NCBI RefSeq assembly: GCF_000001735.4
Contig: NC_003071.7
Location: forward strand, 4,085,151 to 4,149,150
From: Arabidopsis thaliana
Lineage: Eukaryota; Streptophyta; Magnoliopsida; Brassicales; Brassicaceae
Direction of reading: 5' to 3'
DNA: 64,000 bases
Shown: positions 10,960-21,207 of the stretch, one piece after another
Numbering within the stretch: the first letter of the stretch is position 1
Layout: every line of letters starts with the position of its first letter
The notes under the pieces: generated by a model
Database searches by the model: none
What the model saw: only the letters and a program-made list of their open reading frames with translations
What the model was told of the DNA's origin: nothing
Made by a program: the position numbers and the translations under genes

Positions 10960-11866
10960 CCAACATCTTTATGAAGCTCCTTGAATATGTTCAACAGACT
11001 AGAAGGACTTTTCTCCTTCAGGCACATAGAAGGATAAACCCATAGCTTGACCAGGTCCATGATAAGGATCCTAAATCAAACAGAGTAATAACTTGTTAAA
11101 ATCAAAAACAGAAACTCCGAAAAATCAATGTTCATTTCAAATGATGTACATGTCCAGTCCAATAATAACAGTCTTAACTTGGTCAAAATGAGTTGTATTA
11201 AGAGCATTGAAAATCAAGTACTGCAATGGAAATCGGAGTGCTTTTACTGTCAGCGATGATCTCACGTTCAAGGAAATCAGAAAGGGTTTTGGCGTAGGGT
11301 TTATGAAATTCACCAGGAAGAGCTTTAAGCCATGATTCTTCTACTAAGAGCTCACTCAATGGTACGTAGCAGTTTCCTTGAGTTGTAATTTCCAACCCAA
11401 AATCAATTCAAAATCGCAAAACCCTTAATGGGGGAAACAATATGACAAGCAATTAACTAAAAGAAGGAAGAAAAAACAAACCTTTTGCTTTTGTGACCTT
11501 CACGGAGCAAACGGCGAGGTTACTCTTGGACTTGGCGACAAACTTGTGGAACTCGGCGCGAGCGACCTGTTCAGGTGTAAGGCCAGACGAATCATCGGCG
11601 ACCGCAGTGGTAACGGTTACACGAGGCGGCGAGTTTGCTACAGAACCCAAATCACGGGATCGTCCGGCGACGGAGACGGCGGGGAAAGAGGAGGAAGAAG
11701 AAGGGGAAGCTTTGAGACGTTTGGCAGGTTGAAAAAAATCCATTAGGGTTTTAGGTGTCGACAAAGCCATCTCCGTTTCAGAAGTGAATCAGTCTCTATG
11801 AGATCCCAGTTTTTTATTCTCATTTTTTTTTGTGTTTCCCAAAAAAGTTTCAGAGAAGAGTTAAAT

Positions 11867-11874
11867 GGCGGGAA
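11867..11874 (-). promoter_or_regulatory. E2F-type site upstream of UNG
   Basis: TTCCCGCC on the minus strand, about 100 bases upstream of the UNG start codon at 11770. This matches the E2F consensus found in S-phase and DNA-repair promoters. It shows that the broken copy kept at least the proximal promoter. No clear TATA box is seen. Function is inferred. Confidence 0.5.
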
Positions 11875-11939
11875 TAACGGTGGTATAGGCCGGTTAAGGA
11901 AGCTCTTCAGGCCGATTTAAACTGGTTAAAGGACAATTT

Positions 11940-12720
11940 GCACACCTCATAATTGGTTTTTATTACCATTTTCTATATATATATATAAAATTATTAATTT
12001 AATTACCAAATTTATATACATAATATCTCTAAACTAACCATATTTGTTATTTACCTGAACTAATTTCCTAAACATCTTTACCTAAATCAAGCATAAATAT
12101 ATGATTTTTTTTTAAAAAAATATTTGATCTTATATTTAATTTATTTAGAATTTATATAAAATATAAATAATTAATAAAATATTATATTTTTTTGATGTAA
12201 TTCAAATTTTTTTAAATAGACATATATTATTCAATCGATATGAAATAATATGTGTACAATGTCCCATATCGCTTAAAAAAATTAGACATTGGTTCAAAGC
12301 CATACTATAAAAAGAACCAAAATGATTCGAGTAACAAATAAGCAGGAAGCTTGATTCTTTATTTTAAAGAATAGAAACTTTACAAAGTTTCAAAAATTAT
12401 AAATATTTTTTAACTTTTTATCAAAAGTTAAATATTATAATTTTACAAACTTTATAAAGTTTAGCTTTAGTTGTTTTTAAAATATTTATAATTTTAAAGA
12501 TTATGAAGTTTTGAAAATTATAAATTGAATTTTACAAGAAATTTAAACATTATAAATATATATAAAATCTATTAATACGTGACGATATACTACGGTAGAA
12601 ATTCTAGATAAAACAATCAAAAATTTAACCTGTCGTATAAAGTTTAAATATTATAATGTTTAAACTTATTATAAAGAATCGAGATGTGTTTTTAAAAAAT
12701 TAAAGTTTTAAGTTTATTTG
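11940..12720. repeat. AT-rich dispersed repeat, also at 61.7-62.6 kb
   Basis: From about 11985 to 12330 the sequence matches 61770-62140: shared strings include ATCTCTAAACTAACCATATT, GAAATAATATGTGTACAAT and CATATCGCTTAAAAA. The copy at 62 kb ends in a Helitron 3' terminus, so both are probably parts of one Helitron family. No coding frame is supported. Confidence 0.55.
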
Positions 12721-12744
12721 TTTTGTTAATATTGTTAATTTTGT

Positions 12745-13795
12745 TGGGAGATGTGCAAAACTACCCTTCTCTTACTACTCTTTTGTAACAATACCCTTTT
12801 ATGTTGTACATTTTTAAAAATACCCCTTCCCTTGAACAGAATGACCAAATTACCCTCTTCTAATAGGAACATGTAATTGAAAACTGAAATTTTCCCGCCA
12901 AATTTTTTTTTTTTTGCCAAAAAAAAAATTTCCGCCAAACTTTTTTCTCGCCAAAAAACAAATTTCCCTCCAAAATTGTTTTTCGTAACAAATTTTTTCT
13001 CAGCCAAAAAAAAACTTTTAAAAATCTTTGTAAATTTTTTTTGGCGGAAGTAGATTTACAAGGGATTTTCAAAGGGTTTTAAAATATTCACAAGAGATTT
13101 TAAAAGTGTTATAAAAGATTTACAAGGTATTTTAAAAGGGTTTTAAAAGATTTACAAGGGATTTTAAAAGATTTACAAGGGATTTTAGATGGTTTTAAAA
13201 CAATTTACAAGAGTTTTTAAAGGGTCTTCTTGTAAATTCTTTAAAACCCTTTTAAACCCTTTAAACCCTTTAAAACCCTTTTAAAACCCTTTTAAACCCT
13301 TTAAAAATCTCTTGTAAATCTTTTAAAACCCTTTTAAAATCCCTTGTAAATCTTATAAAACACTTTTAAACCCTTTAAAAATCTTTAAAAAACCTTTGTA
13401 AATCTTTTAAAGCCCTTTAAAATCTCTTCTAAATCTTTTAAAACCCTTTTAAAATCTCTTGTAAATCTTTTAAACCCCTTTTAAAATCCCTTGTAAATCT
13501 TTTAAAACCCTTTTAAAATCCATTGTAAATCTTTTAAAACCCTTTTAAAATCCCTTGTAAATCTATTTCCCGCCAAAAAAAAAGTTTTGCGAAAAAACTA
13601 TTTGGCGAGAAATTAATTTTAGAATATTTTAGGCGAACAATATTAAAATTTCATTTTGTTAACCTAAAAAAATTTCCAAATAGGAGTAAAATGGTCTTTA
13701 AAAAATTAAATAGAGTAGAAATAAAAATAATTAAAAAAGGTAGAGTTGAAAAGGGGCATCATGAAAAGGGCATTAGAAAGAATTTTTCAATTTTT
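12745..13795. mobile_element. Fold-back element with minisatellite core
   Basis: The outer 100-200 bases of each side are loosely inverted copies (AATGACCAAATTACCCTC on the left versus a reverse-complement match near 13670-13700; repeated runs of TTTGGCGG/CCGCCAAA on both sides). The core at about 13040-13570 is built from units of roughly 30 bases, TTTTAAAACCC and AATCCCTTGTAAATC, on one strand up to about 13230 and on the opposite strand after it, so the core is itself a large palindrome. This resembles MULE-type fold-back elements. The target duplication could not be fixed. Confidence 0.5.
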
Positions 13796-14094
13796 TTTAG
13801 TGTTTAAGATTGTATAATTATATTATGATTTTTAATTTTAAGATTTTCTCCGTAATATATCATCCCATGTTATTATCCACCCAAACCCGTCCCACAATAT
13901 AACCCCGTCCCGTGAAGTTAAACTTAATTTTGTCATTTTCTTATAAATTTCAAATATTTATAAATTTGAAACTTCAAAATAAATTTAATATCAATATGAA
14001 TATTGTTTTCTGGAATTTTTAAACCATTACAATTAAACTTATAATTTACAGAATTTTTTTAAACATAATCTACAAATTCTATAATCAAATCTAC

Positions 14095-14096
<2 letters not shown>

Positions 14097-14137
<41 letters not shown>
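14097..14137. repeat. (TA)n microsatellite
   Basis: About 20 uninterrupted TA units. Likely length-variable. Confidence 0.95.
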
Positions 14138-14139
<2 letters not shown>

Positions 14140-14489
14140 TTAAATTATTAAAAAATCACATAAATATCTTCGGGATTCAAATTTAATAATTATTTGAACA
14201 GGTTTTCTAAAATTTATCAAAACCAAATATATTGAAGATAAAAAATACAAATAGGAAATATATTAATTTAAAAGATACAAAATATTTAACAAGAAATTGT
14301 GTTATTTTTTGTTCAAAGAATTCGATATAAAATCTTCAAAACGATCCGATATTGATTCTTATTAGATTGTAATTGTTGAAATTTCAATATAGTATACAAT
14401 TTTTCTTATTATATTGGAATTGTAAATTGACTCGAAGTATCTTAAATAAAAATATTATTAAACAGAAAAAGAACAATTTTATTTTTAGT

Positions 14490-14625
14490 TATCACGAGAC
14501 GGATTTATATGACGGGATGGGTTTAGAGGAGACGAGTTTACATGGTAGGACGGATTTGGATGAGACGAGTTTATATGGTGCTATGAGTTTAGATGGGACA
14601 AATTTGGATACCATGGGTGTACTCC
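14490..14625 (+). repeat. Degenerate GACGAGTTTA minisatellite
   Basis: Units of about 30 bases with GAGACGAGTTTA / GACGGATTTGGATG recur four to five times. The open frame through it (14373-14678) translates into a D/E-T-S/D-L-Y/H-G repeat, but it has no recognisable domain and the reading is best explained by repeat periodicity. From 14700 to 15480 the sequence is AT-rich with no gene seen, except a degraded Helitron-tail-like TAACCCGCGGTATA near 15108. Confidence 0.6.
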
Positions 14626-15494
14626 TAGAATTAACAATCAAATTACAACTATACAATACTAAAAAAACAAAACAATAATAACATAACAAATACAATTTCA
14701 GTTTTAAATTTTTAGTTACAAAAAATACATAAAATCAACATTATAGTATAAATGTTAATCTTCTTTGACACCTCTGAATGTTATTCTTCTTTGATACATT
14801 AATGTGTAATTTTAATACAAAGTTACTAAATTACATATGTTCCACGGGTTAAATTTGAAAACACCAAAATTTTAAATTATTTAAATTTTTAAAAAAAAAC
14901 AATTATGAATAAAAAATAAATATTATCCCGTGGTTATGTCTATCACAAATCAAATCCTAAAAGATAAAATAACACATATTTGACTTACTAATATCATAAT
15001 TATGACTCAATAAAAAGCATACACAACCTTATCAATAATTATTAATCAACGGAAACAAAAACAAACATAAAATTCTATTTTGTGATAAAAAAAATAACAA
15101 AAATATTTAACCCGCGGTATATATGTTAGTTACATACATTTGAGTTGAGGAACGAGTTTCGTAGTTCTGTAAGAAAAGAAAAAGGGCTAAAAGACAAATT
15201 CAACATATATAGTCACAAAGAGATCACCGAAATTGGTTCTAAGTTTCTATATAAGAAAACAAAGGACATAAAACGCAATTTTGGTCTATTATCAGACTTG
15301 GACCATCTCACATTATGTCGATAAAGAAGAAAAAAGAATTGGGACAAAATCTCTCTAATGGGGACAACAAAGCATCACCTGCTCTTCTAATCTTCCTCCA
15401 AAGATTAACAAACACTTTCCACTGCAGCTCTCAAGCTTTATGATGATGGAAAGATACGGAATTGTATTAAGACAACATGGGAGTACAATTCATA

Positions 15495-15936
15495 TTAGGT
15501 CTTCTTGATTTTGCCGACGTATGCCTGGAGAGACAAAACAAGGGTTAACAACATGGTATGTTTTGCGGTGGATTAAGTTTAACAAAGCAAAAGAGTATAA
15601 TGTATGAAAGAACCTGAACGAGCTTGGTAAGCTTTGGTTTCGAAGCGGATAGATAATGGTCAATCTTCTCCTGTGTTTGAGGAACGTTTCCACTTTGCAT
15701 TGTACCAGTCACTTTCTCAGCTACCTTCTTCACTATGTTTTTGTAACCATCTTTGTTAAGCTTACCTTCTTTCCAAGCTGGTTTTAAAAGATCTTTTACA
15801 ACCTCAACTAAAGCAAACTTAAACGCCCGCATTCCTTTCGGGTCCTTCTCTTTCTTGTTCTCTTCGTCTCGCTCCCATCATCATCACCATCTTCATCTTC
15901 ATCCACGACATTCTCAGCATCATTGGGGTTAATAAC
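15495..15936 (-). pseudogene. CCCH zinc-finger protein, C-terminal exons only
   Basis: The last exon, 15524-15495, reads AYVGKIKKT then stop. An AG acceptor and a GT donor bound an 89-base intron (15525-15613), and the previous exon (15614 to at least 15832) reads MRAFKFALVEVVKDLL...KLTKLVQ. This helical C-terminal domain is characteristic of a plant CCCH zinc-finger family that, from memory, includes the Arabidopsis gene next to UNG (AtC3H38, At3g18640). Upstream acid-rich codons (about 15850-15925) are in another frame, so a frameshift is present. Homology stops at a Helitron tail at 15940. No zinc finger remains. It points the same way as UNG. Confidence 0.7.
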
Positions 15937-15940
15937 CTAG
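15921..15940 (+). mobile_element. Helitron 3' terminus (first of two)
   Basis: GGGGTTAATAACCTAG followed by T at 15941. It is identical over 18 bases to the tail at 17916-17933. It marks the point where the CCCH gene homology ends. The matching 5' end was not located. Confidence 0.5.
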
Positions 15941-15953
15941 TATGTATAAGAGC

Positions 15954-15956
<3 letters not shown>

Positions 15957-15999
<43 letters not shown>
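15957..15999. repeat. (TA)n microsatellite
   Basis: About 21 TA units just inside the segment bounded by the two Helitron tails. Confidence 0.95.
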
Positions 16000-16002
<3 letters not shown>

Positions 16003-16721
16003 GACTGAAATCCTATAGATATATTACATTTAAAAGAAGTTAAATTTTAACTATGATATATGTATTGATTTCTTTTTAAGTCATAAAAGATAATGATATC
16101 TATCCAAAAAGAAACTTTAAAAAGAGTACACGGGTTTCCACAAAAAAAATTTCTCTTAAATGATAGAAAGGACATTGGAAGATAATTCTTTTGTAGGGTT
16201 TTAAATCTAAAGAGTACATATATATTTGTTTTTTGTTTTTGATAAGACAATGACATTGAGTTGAAAAAATGAACTTAATAAATAATGATCCTGAATTTTT
16301 CCAAGAATGGTTTGTCTCAAAGTTTTTAATGCTTTATTTTTGGTACCAAAAAAATTATTTTTAAAATGTTAAAATTAATCATCAGTAATTATATTTATGC
16401 TAAACATGGTCGGAAATAACAAATCATAAGCATAGGAGTTTAACAAAAATATGAAGAACTATAACTATATTTTTATGTCATCGTTGCAAACTTTGTTAGG
16501 AGTTTGTTAGGAGTTTTTAATGTCATAATTGCAAACTTTGTTAGGAGTTTAACAAAAAGTAAGCTAGATAATAAAGGCAACGGGAATACAATAATTATAT
16601 AGGTTCAAAACATAAGCATAGTTCAACAAAAAAAACAACTTAAAATGACAAAGTTTGGAGTAAAATAAACAGAAGTTCAAAATGTAATTTAAAAAAGAAT
16701 AGGAGCTGCTAGGTCAAACTC

Positions 16722-17716
16722 CTAATTCTCTTCAATCAATTCCATCATTGGGTTCTCTGGAACTTCATCATAATCTTTGAAACTGCGGCTGTAAAAAACA
16801 AAAAGAAAAAATTGTATTGATTAATTGATGTTATGGTTAATTAATGCAATAGAAAAATGTTTAAAGTCTTACATGTAGCTTCGAATATCTATCTCATGGA
16901 AAGTGGTTGGATTGATGTAAAGCCTTGAATATCCAAATTCACTCATCAAGACATTTCCACCTGTTACAAAATCATGATTAGAATTAGATAATAAATATAA
17001 AAATCATAAGTAAATAGGATTGCAATAGTATTGAAAAAAACTAACCCTCAATCTCAGCGATTCTCCAAAACCGAACAATTGCAACAATTGGTTCATAGTT
17101 ATATGCATCTAAACCGATACATTTAGACCACTTTGTAACCAAGATTTCACAGCATCTTCCAACAGCAAAGCATTTTATTTTCTCTCCCCTAACCAATATG
17201 ATACAAAAATACACTAATCAATACATCTAAGTTCAATTTTCAGACGGCAGATAAATTATTAAATATACTTATAAATACTAAAACTTAAATATTGTCCAAA
17301 ATATCAAAAGAGAATTATCTCGATTCATAGTCGGTTTCACCTTGGCGACAAACAAATGGGAATTTCTTAATAGCCGAGATATTTGACACCACACTCATTG
17401 CATCTAAATATAGAATTAGATGTTAATAGAGTAGATATAAAAAAATAAGAACATAAACTACTAATAAAATTTCATTCTTAAAATGATAAGAACATAGATT
17501 GACTAAAAACTTACCAGTGACATAATCTCAATCCTCAAAACACGGATACTTAAGGTCTATGGGAAAACTGAAATCAAAGAAGAGTTTCTTTAGGCCACCT
17601 CCATTGCCCAACAAATTGTGAGTGTCTTTAGATTTTAATGAATAAAATAAAAAGGTAAATGTCTTTAAATTAATGCTGAAAAGAGAATTGTGTCTCTGGG
17701 GAGACATCAAAGACAT
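16722..17716 (-). pseudogene. RPA-like OB-fold protein, decayed
   Basis: Exon-like pieces on the minus strand read GEKIKCFAVGRCCEIL and VAIVRFWRIAEIEG (about 17190-17045), VLMSEFGYSRLYINP plus FHEIDIRSYM (about 16960-16872) and SRSFKDYDEVPENP to a stop (16788-16722). Upstream pieces read ISAIKKFPFVCRQG (about 17370) and FPIDLKYPCFED followed by a stop codon. These are typical of the plant RPA70-like single-strand DNA-binding OB-fold (DUF223) proteins that are abundant in plant genomes and often travel with Helitrons. Introns keep GT/AG-like borders, but the in-frame stop at about 17527 and missing domains mark it as a pseudogene. Confidence 0.65.
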
Positions 17717-17910
17717 TTCTTTTGAGACATCTTAGCTTATGTGGCACAATGTCATTGGTTCTTATTTTTTTCTTTTATTTCATTTGTAATTAAAGACATT
17801 CTCTTATGTTGTGCAATGTAGATGCTCTTAATATTTGCTGATGTCTTGAGGATTATATTAACTCGGGGATTATATTAAACAGTCAGGTAGTTAATTTGAT
17901 ATCAATTAGC

Positions 17911-17933
17911 ATACGCGGGGGTTAATAACCTAG
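17911..17933 (+). mobile_element. Helitron 3' terminus (second)
   Basis: ACGCGGGGGTTAATAACCTAG followed by T at 17934. The GCGGGTT...CTAG layout matches the other Helitron tails in the window (1431, 15940, 35949, 62951). The segment 15941-17933 with the RPA-like pseudogene may be one Helitron. A clean 5' TC end at 15941 was not found, so the element limits are uncertain. Confidence 0.5.
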
Positions 17934-18364
17934 TAAAGAAACAAATTTACCCTTTAAATTTTTTTATGCCACAAAGACACTTTATTATTAAATTATCCAG
18001 AATTATCACATCAAATACAATCAAGAATAACAAACATACTTACCATTAAGAAAAAAAAATCAATATTCTCTTGCGCATTTTCCAAATTAGCAAATCCGTC
18101 TTTATGTTATTTTTTCGAACATTTTAAACATAGCAAATCGGTCTTGTGATTAGTGACTAAAAAGTTAAATTCAAGAGAATATGATATGCAATAGATAATG
18201 CAACATCAAATGCTTATACGTAATACGTAATACAAGTATGATCACCGTACTCAAAAGCTAAATCGCTAATTTTACGATAAAACCCAGAAATCGACGGCTC
18301 TCGAAGAACACTATACTAATCCTTACTTCTCAAATAAAGCTGAGGAAAACAATGAAATTGAAAG

Positions 18365-18368
<4 letters not shown>

Positions 18369-18441
<73 letters not shown>
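18369..18441. repeat. (GA)n microsatellite
   Basis: About 36 uninterrupted GA units. The surrounding 17940-18790 holds no gene I can support, though the C/T-rich sequence near 18480-18600 looks like the 5' leader region of a lost plant gene. Confidence 0.95.
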
Positions 18442-18444
<3 letters not shown>

Positions 18445-18803
18445 CCCGATCAGAGGCATCCTGAATAGACGGAGGAGGCTAGCTCTTTGTTATTCTTTGC
18501 ACCAAAGATTCTCTTCATCTTTCTCATTCAAATCAATTAATCTCTCCGTGCTAAAATGAGATGATACAAACACAAATCCTTCTCCGAGACAAAGAAGAAG
18601 AACAACTCGATTAAACTTATTTGCGTGCGGCTGTAGATTATATATACAAATACAATAAATCGGATCTTTAGTAAAAGATTTCCCTTGTCCTAGTGGTTAA
18701 GACACTGTAAATTTATTCAGAGAACTTGTATAGTGTTCTTCTCTTTTTTGGTCTTTTTTCTATAACATGCTTTTAAAAACTTTGGGCTTGTGGCCTGGTA
18801 ATT

Positions 18804-19900
18804 GGGAAAAATGTCAAAAAAATCTCGAACTTTCAAATTTGGGACGATAAAAACATGAACTTTCGAAATGTCATTTAAATCACAAAGTTTTGTTTAACTT
18901 TTTGGAATAATTATCAAGTTTTGTTGACTTGGCCATTTTGGTCACGTCGTTAAATTTCCGTTAACGAGGTTAACCTTCTGTTGGAATGTTCTGTTAAATC
19001 GAAGCGACGTCGTTTTTAAAACTCCAAAACGACGTCGTTTCATTAGAAAATAATGATGCAAAATCAGCGTCTGCAGAGAATCAAACATCTGACCTATTGG
19101 ACTCACATGGAGCAATCTACCGCTGAGCTACGACAGTAATTTACAAAAAATTGCAAACATTGCATACATATACTAACAAATATAATATACTATTAATTAA
19201 AAATATATGCAATAAATTTAAAATAACAAAATTAAAAAACGAAATATATTAAATAAACTTACCATAATATATTATAAATTTCAAATATTTAATTTTATAT
19301 ATAAAGACATCTTCTATATTTGATAAATTATAGATCTATATAGAATTCACATAAGTCTTTGCAATTGTATTTTTGGAATAGATAAAAACTGAAAATTGAA
19401 AATAATTTGCATAAGTATTTTCTATTGTATTCCTATATTTGGAATACAGAAAAACTGAAAATTAAAAATAGTTTCTCAAATATAAAAAACATTTATATAG
19501 AAAATTAATATTTCAAATTTCAAAATATATATGTATGGTAGGTATATTTAAATTTTTATATATTTGTTTTTTGTGTAGTTTTGTAATTTTTAATTTCTTG
19601 CATATATTTTCAATTAATTGTGTAGTTTTATTTGTTAGTATAGATATGCTATGTTTGTATTTTTACCAAAACGTCCAAAACGATGTTTCAAAACGACGTC
19701 GTCTCAATTTAACAGAAACTTCTAACGGAAGGTTAACCCTGTTAACGGAAATTTACGACGTGTCCAAAATGGCCAAGTCAACGAAACTTGACAATTTTTT
19801 CAAAACGTCAAACGAAACTTTGTGATTTAAATGGCATTTCGAAAGTTCATGCTTTTTTGTCCCAAATTTGAAAGTTCATGATTTTTTTAACATTTTTCCC
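18804..19900. mobile_element. Non-autonomous MULE with about 240-bp TIRs
   Basis: Left TIR about 18804-19040, right TIR about 19660-19900. The ends GGGAAAAATGT and ACATTTTTCCC are exact complements and similarity continues through the motifs AACTTTCAAATTTGGGAC, TTGACTTGGCCATTTTGG and GACGACGTCGTTTT-like strings. A 9-bp target duplication flanks it (CTGGTAATT at 18795-18803, CTAGTAATT at 19901-19909, one mismatch). Long TIRs and 9-bp duplications define Mutator-like elements. No transposase is encoded. The middle holds a tRNA-like sequence and otherwise AT-rich DNA. Confidence 0.88.
19067..19137 (-). tRNA. Degenerate tRNA-like sequence inside the MULE
   Basis: On the minus strand a 71-base stretch has an A-box match (TAGCTCAGCGGTAGA) at the correct distance from a weak B-box (TGTTTGATTCTCT), then a 3' strand CAGACGC. 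The total length fits a tRNA. The acceptor stem does not pair well and the anticodon stem is broken, so this is not a working tRNA gene. It may be a tRNA pseudogene or SINE head captured by the MULE. Confidence 0.4.
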
Positions 19901-20385
19901 CTAGTAATTCTCTGCGCCGGCTACTATGTCTGTCTCTCTCTTCCTACAAAATGTTCTAACTTCTTTTTTTATTTTGTTCCCAAATTTTTATTTTTTAATT
20001 TATTTTTAATTAACTGATATTAGACATAATTAAATTTCTTATATTACGATTCATTCATAATTATTTAAAATATATGATGTAAAAAAATGTTTCAAAACAA
20101 TTAAATTGTTTTTCTAATAACATGTGAAAAAACTAATTTTATCAACTTTTTCAAAAATAATAATCTATTAGAAACATATGATTATTTAACTATTTCTAAA
20201 TTTTCTTTACTGCTTAGCTTTGTATGAGATATAGAGAACCGGTATGGAAAACCGAAGATCGACCGAGATGACAAGGCTAAGATATGAGTCTAGAAAAATT
20301 ATTTTTCATTCTTATGTTTTGCCTTCTTTTTTACTTATTATTTGCTTGGGACGAGTTGGAAGATGGAAGTCTAAACTGGCTTAAC

Positions 20386-20540
20386 TCAGGGATGTGTTTC
20401 CTTGCGGTGTTCAAAACAGAAGCAGATCGCAACTCCAACCAAAACGAGAAAGAAGAATGTGGCGATCACACGGTGTGAAAATAAAAATGGTAGAGTGAAG
20501 ACTCATATTGTGGAAAATCGGGTTTAGTGATGTTGAACAT
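20386..20540 (-). pseudogene. Small membrane protein type A, copy 1, frameshifted
   Basis: Starts MFNITKPDFPQYES like the other copies. A frameshift before the membrane segment gives an early stop near 20466. The second frame continues VIATFFFLVLVGVAICFC and FEHRKETHP to a stop at 20386. That tail, a membrane span followed by a short basic end, is probably the ancestral C-terminus of type A. Confidence 0.6.
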
Positions 20541-21032
20541 TGTGGTGTGAGTGTTTAAGTTGTTCTTCTTAAGTAAATGCATTTCGATCATCTATATAGA
20601 GTTAGAAGTTCTTATTAATAAAAACGTTGCACATGTTAGTTCGACAGAGTATCGATTTGGAGGATGAAAAAGTTATTATGGTATTTAGAGGAATTTTGAG
20701 ATGAGCATTGCACCTTCCTTTTAAAAGTGAAAGGGAAAGGCGTAAGATTTTTGTTGTCTTGAGTTAATACAAGAATAGTGGTCCGATTTACAATTTTTTT
20801 TACTAAATAAATACTTGTATTTTTTTGGGATTGAGGTTATCGTTTGATGGCTGAGAAAAATGGACGCTTTAAAATTGGGTTAACTGAAAGTGTTTTCATT
20901 GCTTAGAGCTATAGCTTTTTTTGGTTAATGATGAACATGGAGCAACTTGTTTACTACTTAACAAAAGGCATACATTTGTTCATTCTAATGTTTTGCTTTT
21001 TTTTTTCCTTATATTTTGCTTTTTTTTCCAGA

Positions 21033-21207
21033 TTATTGCTCGACGCATGGACGAGTTTGCTCGCGGTGGTCCAGACAGTAGCACACTGCCGCTACCACCA
21101 CGATGAGAAATGAACAAGTTGCCATCACACCGAAGAGAACCACTAAGGCGGGAGTGTGAGAGTGATTTGGTGGAAGTGGAAAATTTGGTGTCGTTAAGTT
21201 AAACATT
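21033..21207 (-). pseudogene. Small membrane protein type B, copy 1, frameshifted
   Basis: Nearly identical to the intact copy at 22555-22728, but an extra A in the run at 21180-21184 shifts the frame after nine codons. The rest of the coding sequence and its stop codon are preserved out of frame. Confidence 0.65.

Larger units (their letters stand above)
3980..11770 (-). pseudogene. UNG: Uracil-DNA glycosylase (UNG), broken copy
   Basis: Five exons of a family-1 uracil-DNA glycosylase, the base-excision repair enzyme that removes uracil from DNA, can be followed on the minus strand. Exon 1 is 11482-11770 (start ATG at 11770, reading MALSTPKTLMDFFQPAKR), exon 2 about 11157-11376, exon 3 11070-10960 continuing at 4333-4283, exon 4 4193-4163 and exon 5 4063-3980. 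The catalytic DPYHG motif opens exon 3. Defects seen: a frameshift in exon 2 after the ADSKS residues, no clear GT donor at the end of exon 2, a 6.6-kb gypsy element in exon 3 after the LHKDV residues, and loss of everything after SISQ, which removes the HPS-loop half of the active site. The order and spacing of introns show a genomic copy, not a retrocopy. Identification is strong; loss of function is near certain. Confidence 0.9.

Noticed and set aside
10851-11060. 69-residue frame ending like the chromovirus pol
   Set aside because: It is UNG exon 3 read out through the target duplication into the LTR in a frame that happens to match the pol end.
12735-13072. Two Lys/Phe-rich minus-strand frames
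   Set aside because: Low-complexity translation of A/T runs in the fold-back element.
15098-15135. Helitron 3' end in minus orientation (TAACCCGCGGTATA)
   Set aside because: The hairpin motif is there but no CTAG follows at the right distance, so it is only mentioned as a degraded trace.
17690-17835. Possible MITE (GTGGCACAATGTCATTGG ... GTGCAATGTAGATGCTC)
   Set aside because: Ends look loosely related, but no convincing TIR pairing or target duplication could be shown.
18369-18441. GA tract as a gene promoter GAGA element
   Set aside because: No gene with a supportable coding region follows on either strand nearby, so only a microsatellite is reported.
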